Below, piece after piece: positions 1-5,616 of a DNA stretch of 7,004 bases (position 1 is the first letter of the stretch; the number at the start of each line of letters is the position of its first letter). The DNA comes from Anaerolineales bacterium (GTDB lineage Bacteria; Chloroflexota; Anaerolineae; Promineifilales; Promineifilaceae): the NCBI GenBank assembly GCA_020432595.1, contig JAGQGA010000125.1, forward strand, positions 1 through 7,004. The letters are read 5' to 3'. The notes below the pieces were generated by a model. The model made no database searches. It saw only the letters and a list, made by a program, of their open reading frames with translations, and had not been told where the DNA came from. The translations under genes were made by a program, and so were the position numbers.

Positions 1-1223
1 CCGAAGCCGAGTTTACGCTTGACCTGACCCGCATGTTGAGTGACGCTGACTTTCAGCGCGTGCAGCAAGATTTTTGGGCCGGCTTTTGGGGCTATTTGTG
101 GGGCACGCCCGTTGAGGTCACGCCCGTTCCCCTCAGTGCCACCCATAACCGGGAAGCATTGGGCGATGTGCTAACCCGCATTGCCAACCTGACCGATGAA
201 CCAGCCCAGCCACCTCAGCCTGTGCCCGGTTCGCTCAGCTTCCAATACGGGGTGGCCGGAACCATCACCGATATTGAGGCCAGCTTTGCGGACGTAGAAG
301 CGGCGTTGTACCGTCCCATCAACCGCGAGGCGCGGCTGGTGGTGGAACCACGCGACCCCATTCGTCCCGACCACAATTTGTTGACGCGGCTGCTGGTCAA
401 CCGGGTGCAGGTTTTCGAGCAAGAGTCTGGTGGTGTTGCCAGCGTTTTCATTATGGATTTGCAAACGGGTGAAGAGATTGATTTGCGTTCGGATGTGGTC
501 ATGTCGGGCATGGATTTGCTCAAAATCCCTATCGCCGTCGAAGCATACCGCGTGCTGCGCGATGTGCCGACCCTAACTCAGCGCCAGCTTATCTCTGATA
601 CCCTGATTGTTGGCCCTAATAACCCCAGCACCAACGCCTTACTCAGCGTTATTGCTGGTGCTGACGAGCCATACACCGGGGCGCGGCTGGTGACAAACTC
701 GATGCAGCGGCTGGGACTGAAAAACACCTTTATGTTGACTCCCTATGATGAACCAATGCTGCCAGGGTTGGTCAAACCCAAAACCCCAGCTAATTCTGCC
801 GAAAGCTTGCTCACACGCCCCAATGACCAGATGCAAACGACAGCCGAGGACATTGGCACGCTGCTTTCGATGGTCTATTACTGCGCCCAAGGGCAGGGCG
901 GGGCACTGATGGCCGTGTTTGACAATGAGATTACCCAGGAAGAGTGTCGCCAGCTTTTGCAATATATGCGGCTGAATGAGATTGGCAGCTTGCTGGAAGA
1001 TGGGGTGCCTGCAGGGGTGGCGTTGGCGCACCGCCACGGCTGGATTAGCGATACGCTGGGGGATGCGGGTGTGATGTTTACACCGGGTGGGGATTATGTG
1101 GTCGTTGCCTTTTTGTATAAGCCAGATTGGCTGGAGTGGGAGCTTAGCTCGCCGCTGGTGGCCGATGTGGCGCGGGCTACCTACAACTACTTCAACTTTG
1201 ACCAGCCCTTTTTAGGGGGCTAA
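1..1223 (+). CDS. Class A beta-lactamase-like serine hydrolase paralogue lacking the catalytic serine (5' partial)
   Basis: The reading frame is open from the left edge (first complete codon at 3) and ends with TAA at 1221-1223, so the gene starts outside the window. Residues are numbered from the Met at 33. Aligned with the downstream paralogue, the window edge falls near residue 82 of that protein, so about 80 N-terminal residues, probably including the membrane anchor, are missing; Met33 is not the start. Residues 1-110 match the second half of the YoaR/VanW-type N-terminal region. Residues 125-390 are a beta-lactamase class A fold: SVFIMDL (137-143), LLKIPI (162-167), QTTAEDIGTLL (268-278) and AHRHGW (332-337). 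The Ser-x-x-Lys position reads D161-L-L-K164, SDN reads PNN (195-197), Lys-Thr-Gly reads RHG (334-336), and no omega-loop ExxxN is seen. The nucleophile and its helpers are therefore gone. I infer a wall-associated pseudoenzyme, a binding or regulatory partner of the next gene, which starts 6 nt after this stop. Family assignment is strong; the role is inferred. Confidence 0.85.
   Translation, partial: EAEFTLDLTRMLSDADFQRVQQDFWAGFWGYLWGTPVEVTPVPLSATHNREALGDVLTRIANLTDEPAQPPQPVPGSLSFQYGVAGTITDIEASFADVEAALYRPINREARLVVEPRDPIRPDHNLLTRLLVNRVQVFEQESGGVASVFIMDLQTGEEIDLRSDVVMSGMDLLKIPIAVEAYRVLRDVPTLTQRQLISDTLIVGPNNPSTNALLSVIAGADEPYTGARLVTNSMQRLGLKNTFMLTPYDEPMLPGLVKPKTPANSAESLLTRPNDQMQTTAEDIGTLLSMVYYCAQGQGGALMAVFDNEITQEECRQLLQYMRLNEIGSLLEDGVPAGVALAHRHGWISDTLGDAGVMFTPGGDYVVVAFLYKPDWLEWELSSPLVADVARATYNYFNFDQPFLGG
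1214..1219 (+). promoter_or_regulatory. Ribosome binding site of the second serine-hydrolase gene
   Basis: AGGGGG lies 10 nt before the ATG at 1230 and overlaps the last codons of the upstream gene. With only 6 nt between stop and start, and no room for a promoter, this supports co-transcription and probably translational coupling. The ATG at 1230 is the only start that gives the complete MLKAIRRFLL signal-anchor sequence. Confidence 0.55.
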
Positions 1224-1229
1224 CTGCTT

Positions 1230-2798
1230 ATGTTAAAAGCAATTCGCCGATTTTTGCTGACGTTGCTGCTGGTTGCGGCGGCGTTGTTTTTGCTGTTTCA
1301 AGCGTTTTTGTATTATCGCTCGCTGGATAAATATCCCACGGGAACGGCCGTTGCTGGAATTCCCGTCGCAGGGTTGGTGCGAAACGAAGCGGCCGAACGA
1401 TTAATTGAGCAATACATGGCTCCTGTCTACATTTTTCACCAGGATGAGCGGGTGCAGGTTGACCCCCGTGAGCTGGGGTTTATGCTGGATGTGGACGCGA
1501 TGTTGGCCGAAGCGGACAGCCACAAGGAGCCGGGGTCGCTGTTTGAGGGGTATGCGGAGTTTGTAATCGGCCGTTCGCTTGACCCTGTTGACATTCCGCT
1601 GCAAGCAACGGTGGATGAGGATGCCCTGCGGCAGCGGGTGCAAACCATTGCCGACTTTTTAGACCAGCCGGCCGTAGGGCCACAGCTTTTGGTGGAAGGG
1701 GGAGCCGGGCAAGAGGGTCGCCCCGGTTTTGTGACGAATGTGGACGCTAGTTTGCCGCTGGTAGAGGCGGTGCTGTATGAAACAGAGCAGCGTGAGGTGC
1801 ATTTGGTGATTGAGGAGCAGCCTGCGCCAGAGCGCAATCTGGAAATGCTGCGCGGGGTGATCCAAAATTTGCTGGATTCATTTGATGGTTTTTCCAGCGT
1901 CTTTATCATGGATTTGGAGACGGGGGAGGAGTTGAGCTTTAATGCCGATGTGGCACTATCGGGGCTGAGCGTGCTGAAAATCCCGATTTTTGTGGAGGCG
2001 TATGCAGCGATGGATCAACCGCCGGATGCGTTTGTGGAGTCGCTGTTTTATGAAACGGCCGTTAAATCCTCCAACTACACCGCCAACCAACTCCTCCACA
2101 TCATCGCCGGGCAGGACAACACCTACCTGGGAGCTGATGTCTTTACCCAGAAAATGCACGATCTAGGGCTGGTCAACACCTTCATGGCCGTTCCCTACGA
2201 TGCCCCCGACGTTGCCACCCGCCCCAACACCTACGTCACCCCTGCCAATTCTCGCACCGACATCAACGTGCTGCCCGACATCTCTCGTCAAACTACAGCC
2301 GAAGATATAGGTACGCTGCTTTCCTGGATTTATTATTGTGCCAAGGGCACGGGTGGGGCGCTAATGGCCGCCCTACCCGGCAAAATCACCCCGCAAGAAT
2401 GCCAGGCTATCATTGACGTGCTGGAGCTAAACGTAGAAGGCAATCTTATTCGCTATGGCGTGCCAGAAGATGTGCTGGTTTCGCATAAGCATGGGTGGAA
2501 CTTCACTGACCATAGCGATGCCGGGATCGTCTTTTCGCCTAATCGGGATTATGTGCTGTATATCTACATGTCCAAACCGGGCAGCGATTGGCTCTCCTCG
2601 GAAATTAGCTTCCCCATTATTCGGGAAGTGTCGCGGGCGGTGTATAACTATTTTAACTACGATGATCCTTATACCAAGGAAGCGCTTGAGGCGCGGATTG
2701 CGGCGGCTCAGGCAGCGGCCGAAGCGGAAGCAGCGGCGGCGGCGGCCGAAGAAGGCGAACAGCCGGCTGAAGAGGCTGAACCCCCGGCGCAGCCATAA
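1230..2798 (+). CDS. Membrane-anchored class A beta-lactamase-like serine hydrolase with YoaR/VanW-type N-terminal region
   Basis: The 522-aa protein begins with a basic MLKAIRR followed by one hydrophobic segment (about 8-28), with no obvious cleavage site, so it is probably an N-terminal anchor with the rest outside the cell. Residues 35-200 contain GTAVAGIPVAGLVRNEAAERL-type sequence (38-58), the hallmark of putative peptidoglycan-binding YoaR/VanW N-domains. Residues 215-478 are the class A beta-lactamase fold: S247-V-L-K250 gives the nucleophile and its lysine, S280-S281-N282 replaces SDN, and K420-H421-G422 replaces Lys-Thr-Gly. I see no omega-loop ExxxN; TPANS (337-341) lies in that region. 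The tail 484-522 is Ala/Glu/Pro-rich. It is more likely a penicillin-interacting or wall-modifying enzyme, a DD-peptidase or esterase, than a resistance beta-lactamase, because the deacylating Glu166 is missing. It is a tandem duplicate of the preceding gene, which lost its serine. C370 and C391 form a pair conserved in both. Fold is certain; substrate unknown. Confidence 0.88.
   Translation: MLKAIRRFLLTLLLVAAALFLLFQAFLYYRSLDKYPTGTAVAGIPVAGLVRNEAAERLIEQYMAPVYIFHQDERVQVDPRELGFMLDVDAMLAEADSHKEPGSLFEGYAEFVIGRSLDPVDIPLQATVDEDALRQRVQTIADFLDQPAVGPQLLVEGGAGQEGRPGFVTNVDASLPLVEAVLYETEQREVHLVIEEQPAPERNLEMLRGVIQNLLDSFDGFSSVFIMDLETGEELSFNADVALSGLSVLKIPIFVEAYAAMDQPPDAFVESLFYETAVKSSNYTANQLLHIIAGQDNTYLGADVFTQKMHDLGLVNTFMAVPYDAPDVATRPNTYVTPANSRTDINVLPDISRQTTAEDIGTLLSWIYYCAKGTGGALMAALPGKITPQECQAIIDVLELNVEGNLIRYGVPEDVLVSHKHGWNFTDHSDAGIVFSPNRDYVLYIYMSKPGSDWLSSEISFPIIREVSRAVYNYFNYDDPYTKEALEARIAAAQAAAEAEAAAAAAEEGEQPAEEAEPPAQP
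2679..2795 (+). repeat. Low-complexity Ala/Glu/Pro-coding tail of the serine hydrolase
   Basis: The last 39 codons (residues 484-522) are almost entirely Ala, Glu, Gln and Pro, written with GCG/GCC/GCA and GAA/GAG triplets, including a run of six Ala codons (residues 501-506). The Ala/Glu part favours a charged helix and the final Pro-rich part should be disordered. The upstream paralogue stops at the equivalent of residue 480 and has no such tail, so it was gained, or lost, after duplication. Triplet slippage is a plausible origin. Confidence 0.7.
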
Positions 2799-2810
2799 TC
2801 TAGGATGGTA

Positions 2811-2841
2811 CCTGACCGGTGCTTGCAAAGTGCCGGTCAGG
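2811..2841 (+). repeat. 31-nt hairpin between the hydrolase pair and the aldo/keto reductase
   Basis: CCTGACCGG (2811-2819) and CCGGTCAGG (2833-2841) are perfect 9-bp inverted arms. In plus-strand RNA two G-U pairs plus C-G and T-A extend the stem to 13 bp, leaving a 5-nt loop (2824-2828). It begins 12 nt after the hydrolase stop and ends 9 nt before the reductase Shine-Dalgarno. It could end the upstream transcript, stabilise its 3' end or act as a 5' leader for the reductase. No T-tract follows, so a classical intrinsic terminator is not supported. Confidence 0.6.
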
Positions 2842-2850
2842 CAAAACATG

Positions 2851-2856
2851 GGAGAG
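2851..2856 (+). promoter_or_regulatory. Ribosome binding site that sets the reductase start
   Basis: GGAGAG sits 4 nt before the ATG at 2861, and that ATG opens MEYRKLGRTGLKVS, the typical beginning of aldo/keto reductases. A longer reading from the GTG at 2819 would start inside the hairpin and add 14 residues unlike the family, so the ATG at 2861 is the better start. Confidence 0.75.
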
Positions 2857-2860
2857 AAAG

Positions 2861-3826
2861 ATGGAGTATCGCAAACTGGGTCGAACTGGCCTAAAAGTAT
2901 CCACCATTTGCTTGGGGACGATGCAGTTTGGCTGGACGGCTGTTTCTGCCACCGCCCACCAAATCATGAGCCACGCTGTGGAGCTGGGCTGCAACTTTTT
3001 TGACACCGCCGACGTGTATTCCCGCTGGGCAGAGGGCAACGACGGCGGCGTGAGTGAGCAAATCATTGGTGACTGGTTGCAAACCGGTCACGTGTCGCGC
3101 CACCAACTGGTGCTGGCAACCAAAGTACGCGGTCAGATGGGCGATGGCCCAAATGACCAGGGGCTGTCGCGTCTCCACATCATGGAGGCTGTGGATGCCA
3201 GCCTACGCCGCCTGCAAACCGATTACATTGACCTGTACCAGGTGCATTTTCCTGACGAAGAGACTCCGCTGGAAGAAACGCTGTCGACACTGACCGACCT
3301 GGTGCGGCTGGGCAAGGTGCGCTACATTGGCTGCTCTAATTATCCGGCGTGGCTGCTGGCAAAATCGCTGTGGGTGAGCGATGTCAACAAACTGTGTCGC
3401 TATGACAGCGTGCAGCCGCACTACAATTTGGTACATCGGGCAGAGTTTGAACGGGAACTCATGCCGCTGTGTTTGGACCAGGGGGTGGGGGTGATTCCCT
3501 ACAGCCCGCTGGCGGCGGGATTTTTGACGGGCAAATATGGCCGCGATACAACGCTGCCCAATTCGGCGCGGGCGCGGCGGATTATGGAGCGGTATATGAA
3601 TGAGCGCGGCTTCCAGGTGGTGGACAAGTTAACAGAGGTGGCGGCGAATCATGGGGCGACGGTGGCACAAACGGCCGTTTCCTGGCTCCTCGCCAACCCT
3701 GCCGTGACCTCGGCCATCATCGGCGCAAACACGGTAACGCAGCTTGCCGACACGATGCTGGCGGCAGAAATAAAGCTATCGGCAGAGGAAAAAGCGGCGT
3801 TGGATACGGTCTCGGCGTGGGAGTAG
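2861..3826 (+). CDS. Aldo/keto reductase (NADPH-dependent oxidoreductase)
   Basis: This 321-aa protein has the full length of a bacterial aldo/keto reductase, a cytosolic TIM-barrel enzyme that reduces aldehydes and ketones with NADPH. All four catalytic residues are present: D48 and Y53 in FFDTADVY (46-53), K88 in LATKVR (85-90) and H129 in YQVHF (126-130). The cofactor-site stretches are also there: GCSN (157-160), Q185 with the PHYNL that follows it (186-190), YSPLAAGFLTGKY (214-226) and IIGAN followed by QLADTM (286-299). The layout, with a long 54-62 insert after the active-site Tyr and the GFLTGKY loop, resembles the Tas/YajO/Kv-beta-like branch rather than the aldose reductases. The substrate cannot be read from the sequence. 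The start is chosen for GGAGAG at 2851 and the family-typical MEYRKLGRTGLKVS. It is separated from the hydrolase pair by a hairpin and converges on the next gene, so it is probably its own unit or the end of the upstream operon. One AACGGCCGTT copy encodes Thr-Ala-Val here (3670). Confidence 0.95.
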   Translation: MEYRKLGRTGLKVSTICLGTMQFGWTAVSATAHQIMSHAVELGCNFFDTADVYSRWAEGNDGGVSEQIIGDWLQTGHVSRHQLVLATKVRGQMGDGPNDQGLSRLHIMEAVDASLRRLQTDYIDLYQVHFPDEETPLEETLSTLTDLVRLGKVRYIGCSNYPAWLLAKSLWVSDVNKLCRYDSVQPHYNLVHRAEFERELMPLCLDQGVGVIPYSPLAAGFLTGKYGRDTTLPNSARARRIMERYMNERGFQVVDKLTEVAANHGATVAQTAVSWLLANPAVTSAIIGANTVTQLADTMLAAEIKLSAEEKAALDTVSAWE

Positions 3827-3850
3827 GGGATTAACGGCCGTTTCTTCCCC
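3826..3850. terminator. Possible bidirectional stem-loop at the convergent junction
   Basis: GGGGA (3826-3830) can pair with TCCCC (3846-3850) around an AACGGCCGTT palindrome (3833-3842), starting on the last base of the reductase stop codon. The two stems are separated by small unpaired bulges, and the T content after it is modest. The position, between genes that read towards each other, fits a shared terminator, but the structure is weak. Confidence 0.25.
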
Positions 3851-3872
3851 ACATTTTCTCACATACAAACCA

Positions 3873-3902
3873 TTCCGTGTCCTTCCGTGTGCTTCCGTGT
3901 CC
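3873..3902. repeat. Three tandem 10-bp units (TTCCGTGTCC) in the convergent spacer
   Basis: TTCCGTGTCC, TTCCGTGTGC and TTCCGTGTCC follow each other without gaps, differing at one base. They occupy most of the space left between the reductase and the RimK-like gene. A 10-bp period equals about one helical turn, so each unit would present the same face of the DNA. No inverted arms or coding potential are seen. It may be a slippage product or part of a dispersed family in this genome. Confidence 0.75.
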
Positions 3903-3911
3903 CAAAACGGC

Positions 3912-4793
3912 TCACCCCAAATAACCCACAATCGCCCCCGCTACGTCTACCCCCGTCGTAGCCTCAATTTCCTCCAGCCCTGGCGTTGAATTGACCTCAA
4001 TTACCAGCGGCCCCGCTGCCGTTTCCAACAGATCAACCCCGGCCACTTCCAGCCCCACGGCCTGCGCGGCGGCGATGGCGATGGCTTGGGTGGCAGGGGG
4101 GAGGGTAACAACAACGGCCGTTCCGCCCAAATGAATATTGGCGCGAAAATCCCCGGCTGGGGCGGTGCGGCGCATGGCCGCCACCACGTTGCCGCCCACT
4201 ACAAAGGCGCGAATATCCTGGTTGTTGGCGGCTACAAAGGCCTGCACAGTGGCAATTTTGGACAGGCTGCTCAGGAGATGATGGGTGGAGAGGGCAGCCT
4301 CGGCGGTGTCGGCCTTGATTACCCCCGCCCCCCAACTGCCACGCGGTAGCTTGATAACAGCGGGCAGGGGGAGGTCATTAACGGCCGTTTCTCGCATTTG
4401 CTCCAATCCCCCCACCAGCCACGAATCGGGAATGGGCAGGCCGGCATGGTTCAAAAGCTGGAGCGTGTGGAATTTGTCGCTGGCAATCTGTTTGGCGGTG
4501 GGGGTGTTGAGGCAGCGTACCCCCGCCAGCGCAAGCTGGGTGGCAAGATAGTTTTCCAGCGGGACGCTAATCTCATGCCCCATGTAGCTTTGGCCGACGG
4601 TGCGGAGCAGGGCCACGTCAAACTGGGTGAGGTCGTGGTGGGCGTGGGTGATGGTGGTGAAACGGCCGTTTAGCCGCACCACGCAATCCAACGGTCGCGC
4701 TACCTCTATTTCATGACCACGCTGCTTCGCCGCTTCAGCCAGCCGCCGCGTAGCGTAGCCAGTAGGGTTGTGGGCAAAGACAAGAATTTTCAA
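3912..4793 (-). CDS. RimK-family ATP-grasp ligase (alpha-L-glutamate ligase-like)
   Basis: The 293-aa protein matches the RimK/LysX/MptN group throughout and has the usual length. The N-terminal preATP-grasp domain (1-100) opens MKILVFA. The ATP-grasp part shows SDKFHTLQLL (105-114), VIKLPRGSWGAGV (146-158, the nucleotide loop), NQDIRAFVVGG (191-201), AMRR (206-209), DFRANIHLGG (215-224), GVDLLE (252-257) and EVNSTPGLEEIE (266-277), with E266 and N268 as magnesium ligands. Family members join glutamate or another amino acid to a carboxylate: the C terminus of ribosomal protein S6 (RimK), LysW in lysine/arginine synthesis, or cofactors such as tetrahydrosarcinapterin. Nothing in the neighbourhood (glycosylase, peptidase) selects among these. 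The start is TTG at 4793; the frame has a stop at 4821-4823 and no ATG or GTG in between, and no clear Shine-Dalgarno is seen. A 57-nt inverted repeat lies 17 nt before the start. Three AACGGCCGTT copies lie inside. Fold is certain, substrate open. Confidence 0.92.
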   Translation of the reverse strand: MKILVFAHNPTGYATRRLAEAAKQRGHEIEVARPLDCVVRLNGRFTTITHAHHDLTQFDVALLRTVGQSYMGHEISVPLENYLATQLALAGVRCLNTPTAKQIASDKFHTLQLLNHAGLPIPDSWLVGGLEQMRETAVNDLPLPAVIKLPRGSWGAGVIKADTAEAALSTHHLLSSLSKIATVQAFVAANNQDIRAFVVGGNVVAAMRRTAPAGDFRANIHLGGTAVVVTLPPATQAIAIAAAQAVGLEVAGVDLLETAAGPLVIEVNSTPGLEEIEATTGVDVAGAIVGYLG

Positions 4794-4810
4794 ATGGTTT
4801 TTGGAGAATA

Positions 4811-4867
4811 GGACGCAGATTTACCTGATCCTCCTGATTATCAGGTTCATCAGGTAAATCTGCGTCC
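4811..4867. repeat. 57-nt inverted repeat with 19-bp perfect arms
   Basis: The arms are GGACGCAGATTTACCTGAT (4811-4829) and its exact reverse complement (4849-4867), separated by 19 nt. The centre holds a second, nested palindrome: CCTGAT (4833-4838) and ATCAGG (4840-4845). CCTGAT thus occurs twice and ATCAGG twice, each 9 bp apart, so alternative pairings or a cruciform are possible. It fills most of the 83-nt gap between the glycosylase stop and the RimK-like start, both read leftwards. No T-tract follows on either strand, so it is not a standard terminator. It looks like a miniature, REP-like or MITE-like palindromic unit; no target-site duplication is evident. Confidence 0.85.
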
Positions 4868-4876
4868 CATTGCTCT

Positions 4877-5563
4877 TTATAAAGCAAAAGCAATACGAAT
4901 ATCGGCTAAAAGCTGGGTGGCGCGGCGGATGAGGGCTTGGTTGGCTGGTTTGTTGGGCCACAGGCTGGCCCCGGAGGGATGGGGCAGGGGGACGACCCAA
5001 CGGCCGTTTTTTTCCTTCCTCTCGTCAAACTCAGCCATCACTTCCCCCTGGTTGATGTCAAACTGCACGGGGTTGGTGAGGGCGGCGGGGGGGAAATAAA
5101 CGGCCGTTCCAATAATCTCATGCAGCTTGGCACTGTTGGGATACAGCAGCTTGATCGCCAGCCCGCCCACCAAAATCATCAGCGTTGGTCGCACCAGAGC
5201 AATTTCGCGCTGCAAAAAGGGACGGCACAATGCTTGCTCGGCGCGGCTCGGCACCCGGTCGCCCTTGCCCGATGGGTGTTTGCCAGGGTAGCATTTGGTG
5301 ACGGCGGTCATGTAGTGGGTGTCGCGGAACGTGTCTTCGTCCCAGCCCGCCTCGCTCAGCCATTGAAAGAGCCGCCGCCCGCTGCTGGCATTAAACGGCC
5401 GTTTCGCCTCCACCTCCGTCACCCCCGGTGCCTGCCCAATCAGCAGCACCCGCGCCCCCGCCGACCCGCGAAAAATCGCTCCCGGCACAATATCATGTCC
5501 CGCCGACAAACAGCGCTGGCAAGCTCGCATTTCCTGGTGAAGCTGGATGAGTGAATCAGGCAC
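4877..5563 (-). CDS. Iron-sulfur uracil-DNA glycosylase family protein
   Basis: This 228-aa protein belongs to the uracil-DNA glycosylase superfamily, which removes uracil, arising from cytosine deamination, to begin base excision repair. Its order of motifs is that of the 4Fe-4S (family 4/5-type) enzymes. C15 and C18 (CQRC), C91 (TKCYP) and C113 (ALCRP) give the four cluster ligands. Motif 1 is IGQAPGVTE (42-50), followed by the substrate-contact segment N58-A-S-S-G-R-R; PLPHPSGAS (192-200) is motif 2 with the conserved His. Family-4 enzymes usually have GEAPG, so GQAPG, together with a longish acidic insert (about 168-186), places it in an atypical subgroup often annotated only as 'UDG family'. 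The start is GTG at 5563, reading MPDSLIQLHQEMRAC; no ATG lies upstream in frame before the spacer repeat, and Met12 would cut into the helix before the first Cys. Spacing to the peptidase stop is 53 nt, filled by an inverted repeat. Activity is probable, exact base specificity unknown. Confidence 0.87.
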   Translation of the reverse strand: MPDSLIQLHQEMRACQRCLSAGHDIVPGAIFRGSAGARVLLIGQAPGVTEVEAKRPFNASSGRRLFQWLSEAGWDEDTFRDTHYMTAVTKCYPGKHPSGKGDRVPSRAEQALCRPFLQREIALVRPTLMILVGGLAIKLLYPNSAKLHEIIGTAVYFPPAALTNPVQFDINQGEVMAEFDERKEKNGRWVVPLPHPSGASLWPNKPANQALIRRATQLLADIRIAFAL

Positions 5564-5570
5564 AGTAAAT

Positions 5571-5614
5571 GGTGCGTGGTGCGTGGTGCGTAAAACTACG
5601 CACCACGCACTACG
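5571..5614. repeat. Inverted repeat built from 7-bp tandem units, between peptidase and glycosylase genes
   Basis: GGTGCGT occurs three times in a row (5571-5591). The last two units form, with ACGCACCACGCAC (5598-5610), a perfect 13-bp inverted repeat (left arm 5579-5591) around the loop AAAACT. Beyond one mismatch-like position (5578/5611) three more pairs follow (5575-5577 with 5612-5614). It starts 2 nt after the peptidase stop triplet (5617-5619) and ends 7 nt before the glycosylase GTG start. No T-tract follows on the minus strand, so termination is not clearly its job; mRNA 3'-end stabilisation or a dispersed palindromic repeat is more likely. Confidence 0.8.
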
Positions 5615-5616
5615 TT

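Noticed and set aside
33..35. ATG at 33 as the start of the first hydrolase
   Set aside because: The frame is open upstream to the edge, and the ten residues before it (EAEFTLDLTR) align with residues of the downstream paralogue, so the gene begins outside the window.
1..2798. The hydrolase pair as an acquired antibiotic-resistance locus
   Set aside because: Both lack Glu166 and have altered SDN and Lys-Thr-Gly motifs, one lacks the serine, and no mobile element flanks them.
2427..2849. Long minus-strand open frame opposite the hydrolase C terminus, and similar shadow frames over the other genes
   Set aside because: They overlap genes with clear family motifs, have odd Arg/Pro/His-rich composition and no recognisable domain.
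2819..2860. GTG at 2819 as an earlier start of the aldo/keto reductase
   Set aside because: It starts inside the hairpin arm and adds 14 residues unlike the family, whereas the ATG at 2861 has a good ribosome site and the standard N terminus.
3873..3902. CRISPR array or origin-type iterons
   Set aside because: There are only three 10-bp units with no spacers, no cas or rep genes and no AT-rich unwinding region nearby.
4877..5563. A functional link between the uracil-DNA glycosylase gene and the skew flips at the palindrome
   Set aside because: Cytosine deamination would predict T excess on the left and A excess on the right at every site; that holds at 2054 and 4661 but not at 3670 or 4380, and one neighbouring gene is no evidence.
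2811..5614. Inverted repeats as classical rho-independent terminators
   Set aside because: None of the hairpins at 2811, 4811 or 5579 is followed by a run of T on the relevant strand.
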